From Psoroptes ovis (lineage: Eukaryota; Arthropoda; Arachnida; Sarcoptiformes; Psoroptidae): DNA of 64,000 nucleotides. This document shows positions 1-11,200 of this stretch, in pieces; position 1 is the stretch's first letter; each line of letters starts with the position of its first letter. Location of the stretch: assembly GCA_002943765.1 (NCBI GenBank), contig PQWQ01000025.1, positions 679,059-743,058 of the forward strand, written 5' to 3'. Made by a program: the position numbers and the translations under genes. Under the pieces are notes generated by a model that had not been told where the DNA came from, made no database searches, and was given only the letters and a program-made list of their open reading frames with translations.

Positions 1-1204
1 ATACACCAATTCATACATAACTTGAGTGTTTGCGTCAATTCTTGTATGAGAAGAATCGAACAAAAGCAAAAAATAATTTCATCAACCAAATATATTTATT
101 CGTGTGCCTTAAATGTTCATTCATTCAAATTGCGTTGAGGCGGCTGCGGGGGTCCAATTGAATTTTTTTTCAAGGGTGCACTTAATAAGTATTATCATTT
201 GAATATATTCATACATACATACAACCAGTGAACGCCTACTAAAACACAGTGAAAAAAGAGGTGAAGACTATAGTTTTTTTGAAAAGCTTAAATTCAGTGT
301 TTATTCATTCATATTTATATATATTTATTCATTCGAACAGCAGCTAATAACAAAACAAACATATATTTTGTCAAAATTGTCACATTTGTAAATTTTTTAA
401 ACAAATTCAATTAATAATTACGAATGCCGTGTCTGTTTTCTGTGTGTGAAACATTTCAAATAATTTTTTAATTCGTAAAATAAAAATTTCACATATTCAT
501 TTGGTTCATTTATTTCTATTAACTTTCCCGAATGAACCAATGAGATAACTCTTTTTGCCCATATGTTACATCTTCAAAAAACAACAATCACAAATAATTA
601 AAATGTTTCAATAAAAAATTTTGTTTAATTTTCCGCCCTCGAATTAATGTGAGAAATTTTTAATTATAAAAATGCCCACAAAGAAAATTTTTTAAATTTC
701 GCGGGCAAAAATTTGAATTCTGTTCTCAATGATCCGTTCATAAAGTACATGTTCGAATTTTTAAAAAAACAGCTTCGCCAAAAGGGGTGTGGATCTTGAT
801 GTCGAGCACACATACATACATGCACTGCACTGTGAAATTACTAATTTCATTAGAAATTGGTGTATTTGTATCAATTTTTTATCTTATACAAACACATTGA
901 TTGTTGATTTATTTGAATTGTTTTCATTTGTTTTATGTAATCAATTTATGCTCAATTTTTTTATTTTGGTGGTGATTTCAATTAAACAATAATAAACAAC
1001 AAATGAATTGTTATCAATTCAATATTTGACAAATGTTTGACTCTTTAATTGTTGTTGATTGTTGATGATCTTGTGTTCAAATAATCAATAATTCGAATAT
1101 ATTTCTGTCACCTTTTTGTCTTCGATTAAATTCAATATTTTTAATTCGCCTTGTATCCAATTTGTGCTGGTTAATCAATTCGAAATCCAAAAAAAAAAAA
1201 AAAA
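1..1204. other. AT-rich non-coding 5' region
   Basis: No open frame here looks like a protein; the only longish frame (789-992) is low-complexity and lacks family features. The final few hundred bases before 1205 are probably the promoter and 5' UTR of the capping-protein gene. An A-run immediately precedes its ATG. Confidence 0.6.
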
Positions 1205-2407
1205 ATGGCCAACGAAAATGATGGTACCCTAAGTGACGCAGAAAAGTTAAATATTGTCGCCGATTTTATATTACATGCACCACCAGGTGAATTTCGTGAA
1301 GTATTTTCTGGTGAGTAGTTGAATTTTTGGTGAATTGTTTTTAATTATTTTACTCTTTTACCACTAAGATGTTCGCCATCTACTTAATAATGATGCATTA
1401 TTGAAAGACAAAGCTTCCAAGTAAGTTAATCAATGATCGTTGATTGATTTGTGGATTTGGTAATTTGATTTTTGAATTATCGCCTTTGGAAATGTATAGT
1501 ATATTTGCACAATATCGTAAAGATCAATTGACACCAGTATCGCTATCATCGAATGGAAATGATTTTGTAAGTGATTTTTGTGGTTATTTAAAGATTTAAA
1601 ACCTCATCCTTTGATTTCATTCGATCAGGCCTTAATCACCGATTTCAATGATCTTGGTTCGAATCGTTTTTATGACCCAAGAACAAAAAAATCATTTAAA
1701 TATGATTATTTTACTGAAGAAACATCTGATCACAGTTCATGGGAGCCAGATTCAACATGTGAAACATGGCGTGCGGCTTTGGATGAAATTTGGTCCAATT
1801 ATTGTAATGATCATTACTATAAAGGTATTAGTTCAGTGTTTGCCACTGTCAACGATGGCAATGATACGATCACGCTGAATGCATGTATCGAAGCGCATCA
1901 ATTTCAACCCAATAATTTTTGGCAAGTCACTGTTTTTGGGCTTTGATTAAAATTCCGATTAATTAATTTTTCAAACAGGAATGGCCTTTGGCGTTCAATA
2001 TGGATGATCACATTCAAACCGACACGATCCGAAGCCGAAGTATTTGGTAAAATCAAAGCACAAGTACATTACTATGAGAATGGTAATGTACAATTGGTTA
2101 GCTTTAAAGATATCAAAGAATTGATCACCTTTACCGTGAGTAAAGTTTGGATTTGTGATTGATTTGTTTTGCCTAATATTCTCTTTGAAATGAATTCAAA
2201 AAGGATGAAAAAAGTTTAGCCGAAAATTTCAAAACATTGGTCGAAGATGCTGAAAATGAATATCAAGTGGCAATATCACAAAATTATCAAAACATGTCCG
2301 ACACCACTTTCAAAGCGTTAAGACGTGCATTACCAGTGACTAGATCGAAAATTGATTGGCATAAAATAATGAGTTATCGTATCACTGGTGATATGAAACA
2401 GCCGTAA
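1205..2407 (+). CDS. cpa: F-actin-capping protein subunit alpha
   Basis: This is the alpha subunit of the CapZ heterodimer, which caps the barbed ends of actin filaments in the cytoplasm. I joined six exons: 1205-1310, 1369-1420, 1500-1566, 1629-1921, 1979-2135 and 2204-2407, giving 292 residues against about 286 in the family. Diagnostic stretches are FREVFSGDVRHLLNND near the N-terminus, FWNGLWRSIW, and the C-terminal block QNMSDTTFKALRRALPVTR followed by KIDWHKI, which carries the actin-binding tail. The start MANENDGTLSDAEK follows an A-rich leader. The intron after exon 4 uses a GC donor at 1922-1923; the reading frame forces this, since the nearby GT choices lead to a stop. Identification is firm; exon ends are inferred from frame and splice consensus. 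Confidence 0.95.
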
Positions 2408-2474
2408 TTTTAATAATAATCAACAATCATCCATCATTACATACAAATATTAATATATTGGAATTTATGTATAA

Positions 2475-2556
2475 TAAGCTGTCCGAAAAGGTTTTGCCGA
2501 TTTTTGCCAATCATTTTCTACCGATTTGTCGGCCGAAAACTTTTCGGACAACCTAA
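2475..2556. mobile_element. Mariner-type fold-back MITE, copy 1
   Basis: An ~82 bp near-palindrome with ends like TTAGGTTGTCCGAAAAG and its reverse complement. It lies between the 3' ends of the capping-protein gene and the Sld5 gene. The left end has lost one base relative to the other copies. No coding capacity. Confidence 0.75.
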
Positions 2557-2671
2557 TTATTTTTTCAAACATGAAAATTTGAATATTTATTTTGGAAAAA
2601 TTTGAATCGAATGATTGAATGAATTAATCATTCATTTTAATTATTATTATTGAATTACAAATTAATAAAAT

Positions 2672-3343
2672 TTACATCAAAACAACATTATTTTGGTCAT
2701 TGCCATTGCTACTGTTGAAGATAAAATGACGTATTGATGAATATGGCAGAAAATGTATCGAATCGGGCTCCAATTCAATCGATTCTTGTTCACCATCTTG
2801 ACCATTGATCAGTACGGTACAAGCTTTCAATACTTTAACAAAAACATAGCAATCATCCAATCGTTGCTGGTCATCCGTGGGCAATTCCAACAGACTAAAT
2901 GTATGTGAAGCATCATTGATCGGCAGATTCAGTTTACCCATAACTGATTCACTCAAATATTTTTCCATATTAATGAAATAACTATCAAGATATTTAATTT
3001 CACCGGCCGACATCATTTTTTCGGCTCGCTGCCGATCTGTTTTCAATATTTTAATCAAAGATACACAATTCTGCTCGATTTTCTTTACTCTGGTACGTAG
3101 ATAAACATTGACTGTATATTGTAAACGATCAATTTCGGTACGATGTTGTTCAATACAGAATGGCTCCAATTTATTTTTCAAACGTGATAAATTTTGTTCC
3201 ATATATTCGATTTGTTCAATCATACAATCAACAATCGTATCTTCATATTCCAGCAATTCAGGACTGTGAGTTTCATTGGAAATTATTTCAAGGAATCTCG
3301 TATAAACTTGTTTCGGTGTTTCAAGATTCGTGTTGCTGTCCAT
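2672..3343 (-). CDS. Sld5: GINS complex subunit 4 (Sld5)
   Basis: Sld5 is one of four subunits of GINS, part of the CMG replicative helicase (Cdc45-MCM-GINS) at nuclear replication forks. A single uninterrupted frame encodes 223 residues, the usual Sld5 length. The N-terminal helical A-domain contains SPELLEYEDTIVDCMIEQIE and the following YMEQNLSRLKN, which closely match the animal Sld5 pattern (PELLE...IVEC...EQ.EHMEENL). The C-terminal B-domain ends in short beta-strands with VLINGQDGEQESIELEPDS. The start ATG lies 188 bp from the ATG of the divergently transcribed DDX52 gene, so the two probably share a promoter. No introns are needed. Confidence is high. Confidence 0.93.
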   Translation of the reverse strand: MDSNTNLETPKQVYTRFLEIISNETHSPELLEYEDTIVDCMIEQIEYMEQNLSRLKNKLEPFCIEQHRTEIDRLQYTVNVYLRTRVKKIEQNCVSLIKILKTDRQRAEKMMSAGEIKYLDSYFINMEKYLSESVMGKLNLPINDASHTFSLLELPTDDQQRLDDCYVFVKVLKACTVLINGQDGEQESIELEPDSIHFLPYSSIRHFIFNSSNGNDQNNVVLM

Positions 3344-3425
3344 TATTCGTGATGTTTTTCTATTTTATTTCGTAGCTGATTGACCAAAATGTTTACACAA
3401 AACAAATATTAGCGCCAAATCTTGT

Positions 3426-3437
3426 TGCGCATGCGCG
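3426..3437. promoter_or_regulatory. NRF1-like palindromic site in a bidirectional promoter
   Basis: TGCGCATGCGCG exactly fits the published NRF1 consensus (YGCGCANGCGCR). It sits in the 188 bp between the divergent Sld5 and DDX52 start codons. Function is inferred from match and position only. Confidence 0.55.
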
Positions 3438-3531
3438 CATTGAGCATCAATCCATGTGATTGATGCACACACAAAATTCGACCAAAACACAGTCCTTTTA
3501 AATGTGAATTATTTATTTCTAAAAAGCAACG

Positions 3532-4924
3532 ATGAATGCATTTAAATTGCTGTCCAAAGGTACCAAATTTGATTCAAAACATCATTCAAAGGTTTGTTGT
3601 GTTGCATTAAAATGAACTCGAATCTTAATAACCCTTTATTTTTCAGAGATTTAAGCCTAACAATGAGCCAGCAGATGCCAATGAACAATCGATTAATGAA
3701 AATCGATCATCAATCACCAGCAGTAAAAATTGTATTGTCATCGGTGAAAATGAACAAAATTTACCTCGCCCAATCGAATCATTCGAAGAATTGAATTTAC
3801 CCGAATATCTTGCCGAAAATCTTCGCAAAAGTAATTATCTCACTCCAACACAAATACAATCACAAACAATACCATTGATGCTGGATGGTCAACAATTGAT
3901 TGGCTGTGCACCTACTGGATCCGGCAAAACTTTAGCCTTTCTACTGCCATTACTAATCAATCTAAGAGAATCAAAATCCGAAGGATTTCGGGCAATCATA
4001 TTGGCACCGACACGTGAATTAGTGAAACAAATCCACCGAGAATCCCTATGGATAGCCTCTGGTTCAGGTCTTCGAATACATATGATTAAAAATGTGAACC
4101 TAGCAGCGAAAAAATTTAATTCCACCTCAAAAATCAAATATGATTTATTAATCACCACACCGAAACGTTTGGAATATCTTCTCAAACAGAACCACTGTAC
4201 CATACGTATCGATAATCTTGAATGGTTAATCGTTGATGAATATGATCGTCTGTTACAATCAACATTTATTGAACAATTATCATCAATATTCAATATTTGT
4301 TTCGAGCGATCAACTAGAATATTGAAATTAGCAATGTTTAGTGCAACATTTAATCATTATTTATATGAATGGTGTCGTTCAACGCTGAACGATATCATAA
4401 CCATAATCGTTGGTGATAAAAATCAAGTAGTCGATTCGATTGAACAGCGCTTGGTATTTGTTGGTAATGAACACGGAAAATTGTTTGCGCTAAAAGAAAT
4501 GTTGACCAAAGGTTGTCAAGTTCCTATCCTAATATTTGTGAATACTGTACGTAAAGCAAATTATCTTCAACATGAATTACAAGATATGATTTCAGTCGAT
4601 ACGATCCATTCGGAACGTAAACAAGAAATACGTGACCAAATTGTTCGTTCATTTCGTCAAGGTAAAATTGTAGCCCTTATCTGTACCGAACTAATGGGAC
4701 GGGGTATCGATTTTAAGGCCGTCAATCTGGTTGTGAATTATGATTTGCCAAGTTCACCCATTGCTTACATTCATAATGTTGGCCGTACTGGACGTGCTGG
4801 TCGCCATGGTGAAGCCATAACATTTTTCACCCTTAAAGATGAAAAAAAGCGAATAATGCGATCAATCGTACAGGTGATGCGACAATCGCCATCGGCACAC
4901 ATTCCTGATCATCTCATTAAATGA
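3532..4924 (+). CDS. Ddx52: DEAD-box ATP-dependent RNA helicase DDX52/Rok1
   Basis: DDX52 (yeast Rok1) is a nucleolar helicase acting in 18S rRNA and small-subunit maturation. Two exons, 3532-3591 and 3647-4924, encode 445 residues. A Q-motif region (YLTPTQIQSQTIP) precedes motif I APTGSGKT at about residues 108-115; Ia is PTREL, motif II is DEYD at about 217-220, motif III SAT, motif V RGID and motif VI HNVGRTGRAGR. The family-specific stretches RIHMIKNVNLAAKKF and LEWLIVDEYDRL match DDX52 rather than other DEAD-box members. Motif VI has Asn where most have Arg (HRxGRxGR). The N-terminal extension before the helicase core is shorter than in human DDX52. The first exon encodes only 20 residues and is supported by a clean GT...AG intron in phase 0. 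Confidence 0.93.
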
Positions 4925-5376
4925 ATCATTCTTTTATATTGTGGTCAATGTAATTTATACTTTGGCGATTTATGCCAAAGGCCAAATTTAGTGGTCAAAT
5001 TTTTTCATGGCTCACTAAACTTGTTGAAAAATCCACTAGATGGCAGTCATAAAAAAAACAAATTGAACAATTGTTGCGCATCCTTGTGATTGGTCGCGCC
5101 ATTTTTTGAGTAAACTTTAATTTTTTTGTTTGTCAAGGTCACACAATGACAATTAATAATCAAAGATGAATAGTTGCCCATCACATTATTTATTGTTTTC
5201 TTATTTGTGATTTAATTTAAATTGTTCGAAAATCGAATTAAATGTCAATAAATAATTTAATTTGTGAATTCAATGAATTAATAAATGATTCGATAATTTG
5301 ATTGGCCAAAAATTTCTTAAAAACCAAATCTTTGCCATGGAACCCAGATGAAGACAAGCAAGGTAAGGGATCAAGA
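4925..5376. other. Intergenic spacer with a CTCF-consensus match
   Basis: An AT-rich spacer between DDX52 and the DC-STAMP-type gene. At 5033-5047 it contains CCACTAGATGGCAGT, which fits the vertebrate CTCF consensus CCASYAGRKGGCRSY at every position. Nothing else in it looks coding. Confidence 0.5.
5033..5047 (+). promoter_or_regulatory. CTCF-like insulator motif
   Basis: CCACTAGATGGCAGT matches CCASYAGRKGGCRSY in full, on the + strand, between two same-strand genes. Whether mite CTCF binds it is not known from the sequence. Confidence 0.45.
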
Positions 5377-7808
5377 ATGGGTGCTGTATTTAGTTCAATA
5401 ATTCGTATTCCACTGCAAATAATTCGTCGAATCATTTTGTTGAATGATCTCCGTAAATTGAAATTAATCAAATTGAACGCATTAAATGAACATTTGTTCC
5501 AAGAACAAATGAAAACAGGTAAACAATCTCAATTGATCACTGAAAACGATGATCAGCAGCATCCAAACCGATATGAAATGACAAAACAAACACCTCGCTA
5601 CAATCGCCGATTACTCAAATATTGGTCTGCATTACGTCAGCTGTTTACGATTAATTTGTTCAAATTTCTATGGACCCTAATGAAAGAAGACAGCAAAGAA
5701 CGATACATTTGCGAACATTTTCTCATGTTTTGGCTTGGAATCGTTTACACATTGCTCTATTTTTACATTCAGGTGTTTGTCTTTGAAAAATTTCAAACAC
5801 TTACACTGTTTTTGGTTGCCGTTATGGCCTTGACTACAATTATTTTGCCACAATTCTCCCGATGGACCAAATCATTTGCACTGATATTGATTCCTCGCAG
5901 TGTAATGATTGTACTGCGTGGTGCCATTCTTAGCGTTATCGCTTTCCAGATACAAACCGTAACACGTATGAATATTCAACGTAATTATAAATCACTTGTG
6001 GCTAGTCTACAATGTAATGTCCGCAAAACCGAACGTTTCACATCAGAATCACTGTCTTTCGGTTTCCTGAACACCGAAGGACGCAAAAGTTTTCGCTTTA
6101 ATTTCATCAATCCAATTAAGCCATTCATTGATGATTTGCGTTATTATGCACAATCAATCAATAATTTAGTAAAGTGTAAGTTATTGATTTTAATTTTTTC
6201 ATCAAAATAATAACACTCACTTCAATTTGATAGCCATGACAGGTGCTTTGTATCATTTAGATACATTGGCCAGTAATGTTGCCTATTATCTTCGATACAC
6301 GCCATTCGGTTTGTTGGTGCGAGGAATCCAATCCCTTGTTAAAAAAGTAGCCGGTACATATCAATCAATCAATAATTAATTAATTGTTTTCGATTAATTA
6401 ATTGTTTATTTAAACAGAACCTGTTAGAAAATTGTTAAAGAGTCTTATTGATCAATTGAAAGCCCAAATTCGTTCATGGTTTGCGATCAAATATTCGCAT
6501 AATTACAATTTCTATTGGATTAGTACTAATCGTAATATGACCCTTCGGTCATTGATATCTGATTCATTTCATGAATTAGGCCAACGACATTCGTATTTTG
6601 GCCATATGGTCAATTTCATAGAAAAATTGGTACATTTTTATGTATTTTCCATTTTCATATTGATTTTCTTTCCGTAAATATCGATTGTTTGTTGTTGAGT
6701 TTAAATCGATTTTCATTGATTTTTAATCCTACAGGCCCTTACTTTATATGTTTAAATTCAAACGAAATCGTCAATTTGATAATCATTACATAACGGACAA
6801 ATTGATTGCTTATGATGAAGAAATGGTACAAAATGAACGCGCGATCAATGACCACAGTCTATTGGCTCGATCATTATTCCCGCTACGTTTTGTTGAACGT
6901 TTTATGTTTGTCCGACGTACTGATCCAACGCTGACCATTCAAGAATTGAAAAGTGCATTACTTTCATTTGTTGTTGATTTCGCGCTACTTTTCTATGTAT
7001 TAACATTTGTGGCTATTGATTTCATTATGCTCGAGTTGGTCATTTTATTTACAAAAATTTATGAATTTTTCTACGAATTAGCCTTACCTGATCGATTCCC
7101 GGATTTTCTACAATTTCTCAACTCTTCAGATGGCGGCATAATTCGTGCGGACATTTTCATCGAAGATTATCATATGTTCCGCGAAGATATTCGTAATTGT
7201 TTACCGGTTGTATCACCGATCGATTGGCAGCCATATCGTAAATGTATTATTTATTTTTGTCTGCTTATGTTTTGGAAATTCGTACGCCCATACATCAATC
7301 GAACCCGTGGTGTAATTTGCAGCCGATTATATCCACAAGTAATCCATAAACGTATTGTTTATCTTTATAATCATATTTGGTTTCAACGGATGATTATGGA
7401 TGCGTAAGTCAGTGTTCTGAATGATATTTTTGAGAAATTAATTTGTTTTCACATGTCTACAGATCCTTGGCAATCATAACTCAAGACTATTCAAAAGCTA
7501 TTGCGGCTGCCATACGATACATTCGGCGGCGAATGCATGTACGTCAGTATGAAATGAACCGCAATGAAACTTGGCTTATGAATGCAATTTTCAGCCCAAA
7601 TTATTTCTGTAACAAATGTAATCAGCAATTCGAACGAAAAGAAATGATTGAATGTATGGGCTTGGATTGTGACCAATTATTGTGTGGTTTATGTTTCAAA
7701 CAGGCGATCAATAATGCACAGGTGCACTGTGAAAAATGTGGCACATTCTATGAACAAAATAGTGAAGAAATGTCCGAAGTAATTGATTCTAGTTTCGAAG
7801 ATTTTTAA
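5377..7808 (+). CDS. DC-STAMP domain multi-pass membrane protein with C-terminal RING-like zinc finger (DCST1/sneaky/SPE-42 type)
   Basis: Five exons (5377-6175, 6234-6353, 6418-6673, 6735-7403, 7463-7808) encode 729 residues. Hydrophobic spans include FLMFWLGIVYTLLYFYIQ, FFPPLLYMF (formed across the intron ending at 6734) and ALLFYVLTFVAIDFIMLELV. Pro/Arg/Cys-containing extracellular-type loops lie between them. The C-terminus (about residues 664-708) has a zinc-finger pattern CNKC...C...C...CGLC...CEKC, as in DCST1, Drosophila sneaky and nematode SPE-42. These relatives act in sperm during fertilisation; DCST1 is also reported as an E3 ligase. The start is the first ATG of a frame that opens just after a TGA at 5299, so an upstream coding exon cannot be excluded. 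The assignment rests on layout and zinc finger, not on an alignment. Confidence 0.8.
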
Positions 7809-8242
7809 ATTTGATCTTATCAAATAAATTACAGGGTTTTAAGTTTTTATTTCGGAGTTTTAAAGTTGATTTTCGTAGTTTTGAATGCAAATTTCAAATT
7901 GTAAAATTACGAAATTCAATTTTAAAACTACGAATTAAAACTTTAAACCCTGTATCTCAAATCACACTGATCATAAGTTCTTATAGAGTACAATCAAATA
8001 GTCATAAAACAATCAAGCAATTGTTGGATATATCATTTATAGAAGAACCACAACACTGACATTGGCCATCATTGGTGATGCCATAAATAGGTTGTAAAGT
8101 TTCAATTAAATTGTTTTTGGATGTGATTACAATCACTAAATTAGTCAGTATCAAAGATTTTATTCTCTCATATAAATATAAATAACTCAATTGGTTTATT
8201 ACGATCAATTTGCACCAATCACTGCCTTAAACTTTCAAAAAT
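7809..8242. other. Spacer carrying an AT-rich palindrome
   Basis: The spacer between the DC-STAMP-type gene and the ABCC gene. Its main content is the palindromic repeat at 7830-7954. The rest presumably holds the 3' UTR of one gene and the promoter of the next. Confidence 0.5.
7830..7954. mobile_element. AT-rich palindromic MITE, family 2, copy 1
   Basis: A 125 bp inverted repeat with TACAGGGTTTTAAGTTT at the left and AAACTTTAAACCCTGTA at the right. The inner arms TTTCGTAGTTTTGAA and TTTTAAAACTACGAA also pair. A longer relative sits at 13195-13361, so both sides of the ABCC gene carry one. No coding capacity. Confidence 0.75.
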
Positions 8243-11200
8243 ATGGCCCCAAATACAACATCGAATCGAATATTCTTATTCACCAATCTATGTGATGATG
8301 GTACCCCGATATGGGTAAGCGGTCATTTTGGTTTTTGTTTCATGTGAATTTTGATTCTAATTTTTTTGAATTCTAAGGACCATGATTTAAGCTGGAATAA
8401 TAAATCACCAACATTAACGACTTGTTTTATAGACATTGGTCTTTGTTGGCCACCAAACATTTTGTTATGGATTCTTGGTCCTTATATGTTTTATGAATAT
8501 TTGGCCCGCTCTAAACACCGCATGTCGATTAATTGGAATTTTTATAACATAAGTAAATTTGCGGCTGCGTTGTCATTGTTACTGGTTGGTTTTGTACACG
8601 CCGTTCATGTCGGGATTGATTATGCCAAATGGTCTCATTCTGAATCTTATACCATTACCAAAGCATTTTTATTGTCCGTATGGCTTAATGCCTTGACATA
8701 TTTATTATTTATCAGTTTTTTGCACCTTCAGCGGACCCATGGCTTTTTAAATTGTGGTTCAAATTGGTTCTATCTTTTGTCCCTTGTCATTTTGAATGGT
8801 TTTGGTATTGTTGCCGGACGTCATCAACGTCCCGATTACATAATGAAATATGTTTATATTGAATATGGACTACAAGTCACATTATTCCTGTTATGTTCAT
8901 TCGCTGATCAAGTCAAAGATATTGAACAAGTTATCTTGTCTGCTGAAAACGATTACAATCAAATTGTATCAACAAAAAACACCCAGAAACCGAAATTATG
9001 CCCGAAAGAAATGTCATCAGTACCTAACAAGCTTACTTTTTGGTGGTTCAACCGGTTGACATATAAAGGTTGGCGTCGTCCGTTGACAGCCAACGATTTA
9101 TGGCGTTTATCCATTTGGAATAGTTCTGATTATTTATTCACTCGATTCAATCGAATTTGGCAGCATCCGAAATTCTCCTCCAATGATGATCATAAGCGAC
9201 AAGAACATCAGTCAATTAAAAAAGTAAATCTATGGTCAATGTTTGCTCGGATGTTTTGGCCTTATTTCCTTTTTCCGACCCTTGTCCGTGTATTCACTGA
9301 TCTTCTTCAATTGTCAAATTCAATTGTTTTAAAGTAAGTTTTACTCATTGATTCAAAATTCGAATCTTAAAAACATTGAAATGAATTATCCATGCATCTA
9401 GGTATATGATTAATTTCACAACTGATCCAGCGGCACCACTTTGGCAAGGCATATTTTTTTCATTTATATTTATGACCACAAACATTGTCCAAAGTATTAG
9501 TTCTGGTTATCAAACACATCGTATGGCCGTTCTATCAATGCGTATGCGTGCCATTATGGTTTCGGTGATTTATCGTAAAACATTGGTCCTGGCTAACAGC
9601 GTTAAAAAAAATTATGCCACTGGTCAAATTGTCAATTTGATGGCTGTCGATTCGCAGCGATTCACCGAACTCGTCCCTTACCTATGTTTTTTATGGACGG
9701 CTCCGATTCAAATATCAATCGGTTTATATTTATTGTATCGAGAACTGGGTCCTTCGGTTATTGCTGGTGTTGTTTTGATGGTTGCAATGATACCATTGAA
9801 TTCATTCATTGCTAATCAAGTTAAATCAGTTCAACGTCAACAAATGAAACTGAAAGATCAACGATTAAAAATGATTAGTGAAATGTTGAACGGTATGAAA
9901 GTATTGAAATTATATGCATGGGAACCAGCGTTCTACGACAAGATTCGTAATATTCGTCTCAAAGAGCTCAAATCCATCCGATTTTCTGGTTGCATTCAAA
10001 CAATTTTCATTTGTTTCGGTAGTTGTTCGCCATTCCTTGTTTCAATGTTGACATTTACTGTTTACATCCTGCTTGGTGGTGGTACATTGACAGCTGAAAA
10101 AGCCTTCGTTTCGATTACCCTGTTTAATTTATTGCGAATCCCATTGATCATCATCCCCAATATGTTATCGGGCCTTATTTTAACCATTGTTTCCATGAAA
10201 CGTATTAATGTTTTTCTTAATCAAGATGAAACCATTGATTATGTTACACGTCAACCAACTGAACATGATGCTGTTTCGATCCAAAATGCATCATTCTCAT
10301 GGGACACTATTGATCCAAACGATGAAAGCAAAGAAGGACCGAATATGATTTTGAATGATATAACCGTTAATATTGTCAAAAGGAAATTGGTTGCAATTGT
10401 TGGCCCTGTTGGCTGTGGTAAAAGTTCATTTTTACATGCCTTATTAGGTGAAATGCATAAACATTCTGGTCACGTTAATATTGATCAATCACAACGTATG
10501 GCATTCGTATCGCAACAAGCATGGATTCAAAATCTAACTTTACGTGATAATATTCTTTTTGGTCAGCCATATGATCGTAGAAAATATGAACAGATCATCG
10601 ATGCTTGTGCCCTCAAGCCTGATTTTGAAACATTAAGTGCAGGCGATCTGACTGAAATTGGAGAAAAAGGCATCAATTTGTCTGGGGGCCAAAAACAACG
10701 GGTCAGTATTGCACGTGCTTGTTATTCTGATTCGAATTTGTATTTGTTTGATGATCCATTATCGGCTGTCGACAGTCATGTTGGTAAACACATTTTTGAT
10801 CGAGTCCTAAGCTGTCAAACAGGAATTTTACGAGAGCATACTCGTATACTAGTGACAAATGCATTGTATGTGCTGCCCTCTGTTGATCAAATTATAATGA
10901 TAAAAAATGGGCGTATTGAAGATGTGGGAACCTATGAATCGCTGTTGAAAACAAATCAAAGTTTTCAAGAATTGATCAAAAATTATGCTCAAACCGATGA
11001 TACCGAAGAAGACGACGATCAGCTGATACAAAATAATGATCTGATACACAGTCGTCAGCTTAGTGTAATTGATGATTCCCTGAAACCCCAAAATATTGTA
11101 AGGTCCATTAGTCAATATCAAGAACGACATAACACGGGTCGAGTTTCGATCCGATCACGTTCATCAACTGTTGTTGATAACAAAGCAATAATCAATGCCC

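Noticed and set aside
789..992. 67-codon frame upstream of capping protein
   Set aside because: Low-complexity Phe/Ile/Asn residues in AT-rich DNA, no splice partner, no family resemblance.
3889..4293. 134-codon frame antisense to DDX52
   Set aside because: A shadow of the well-supported helicase frame on the other strand.
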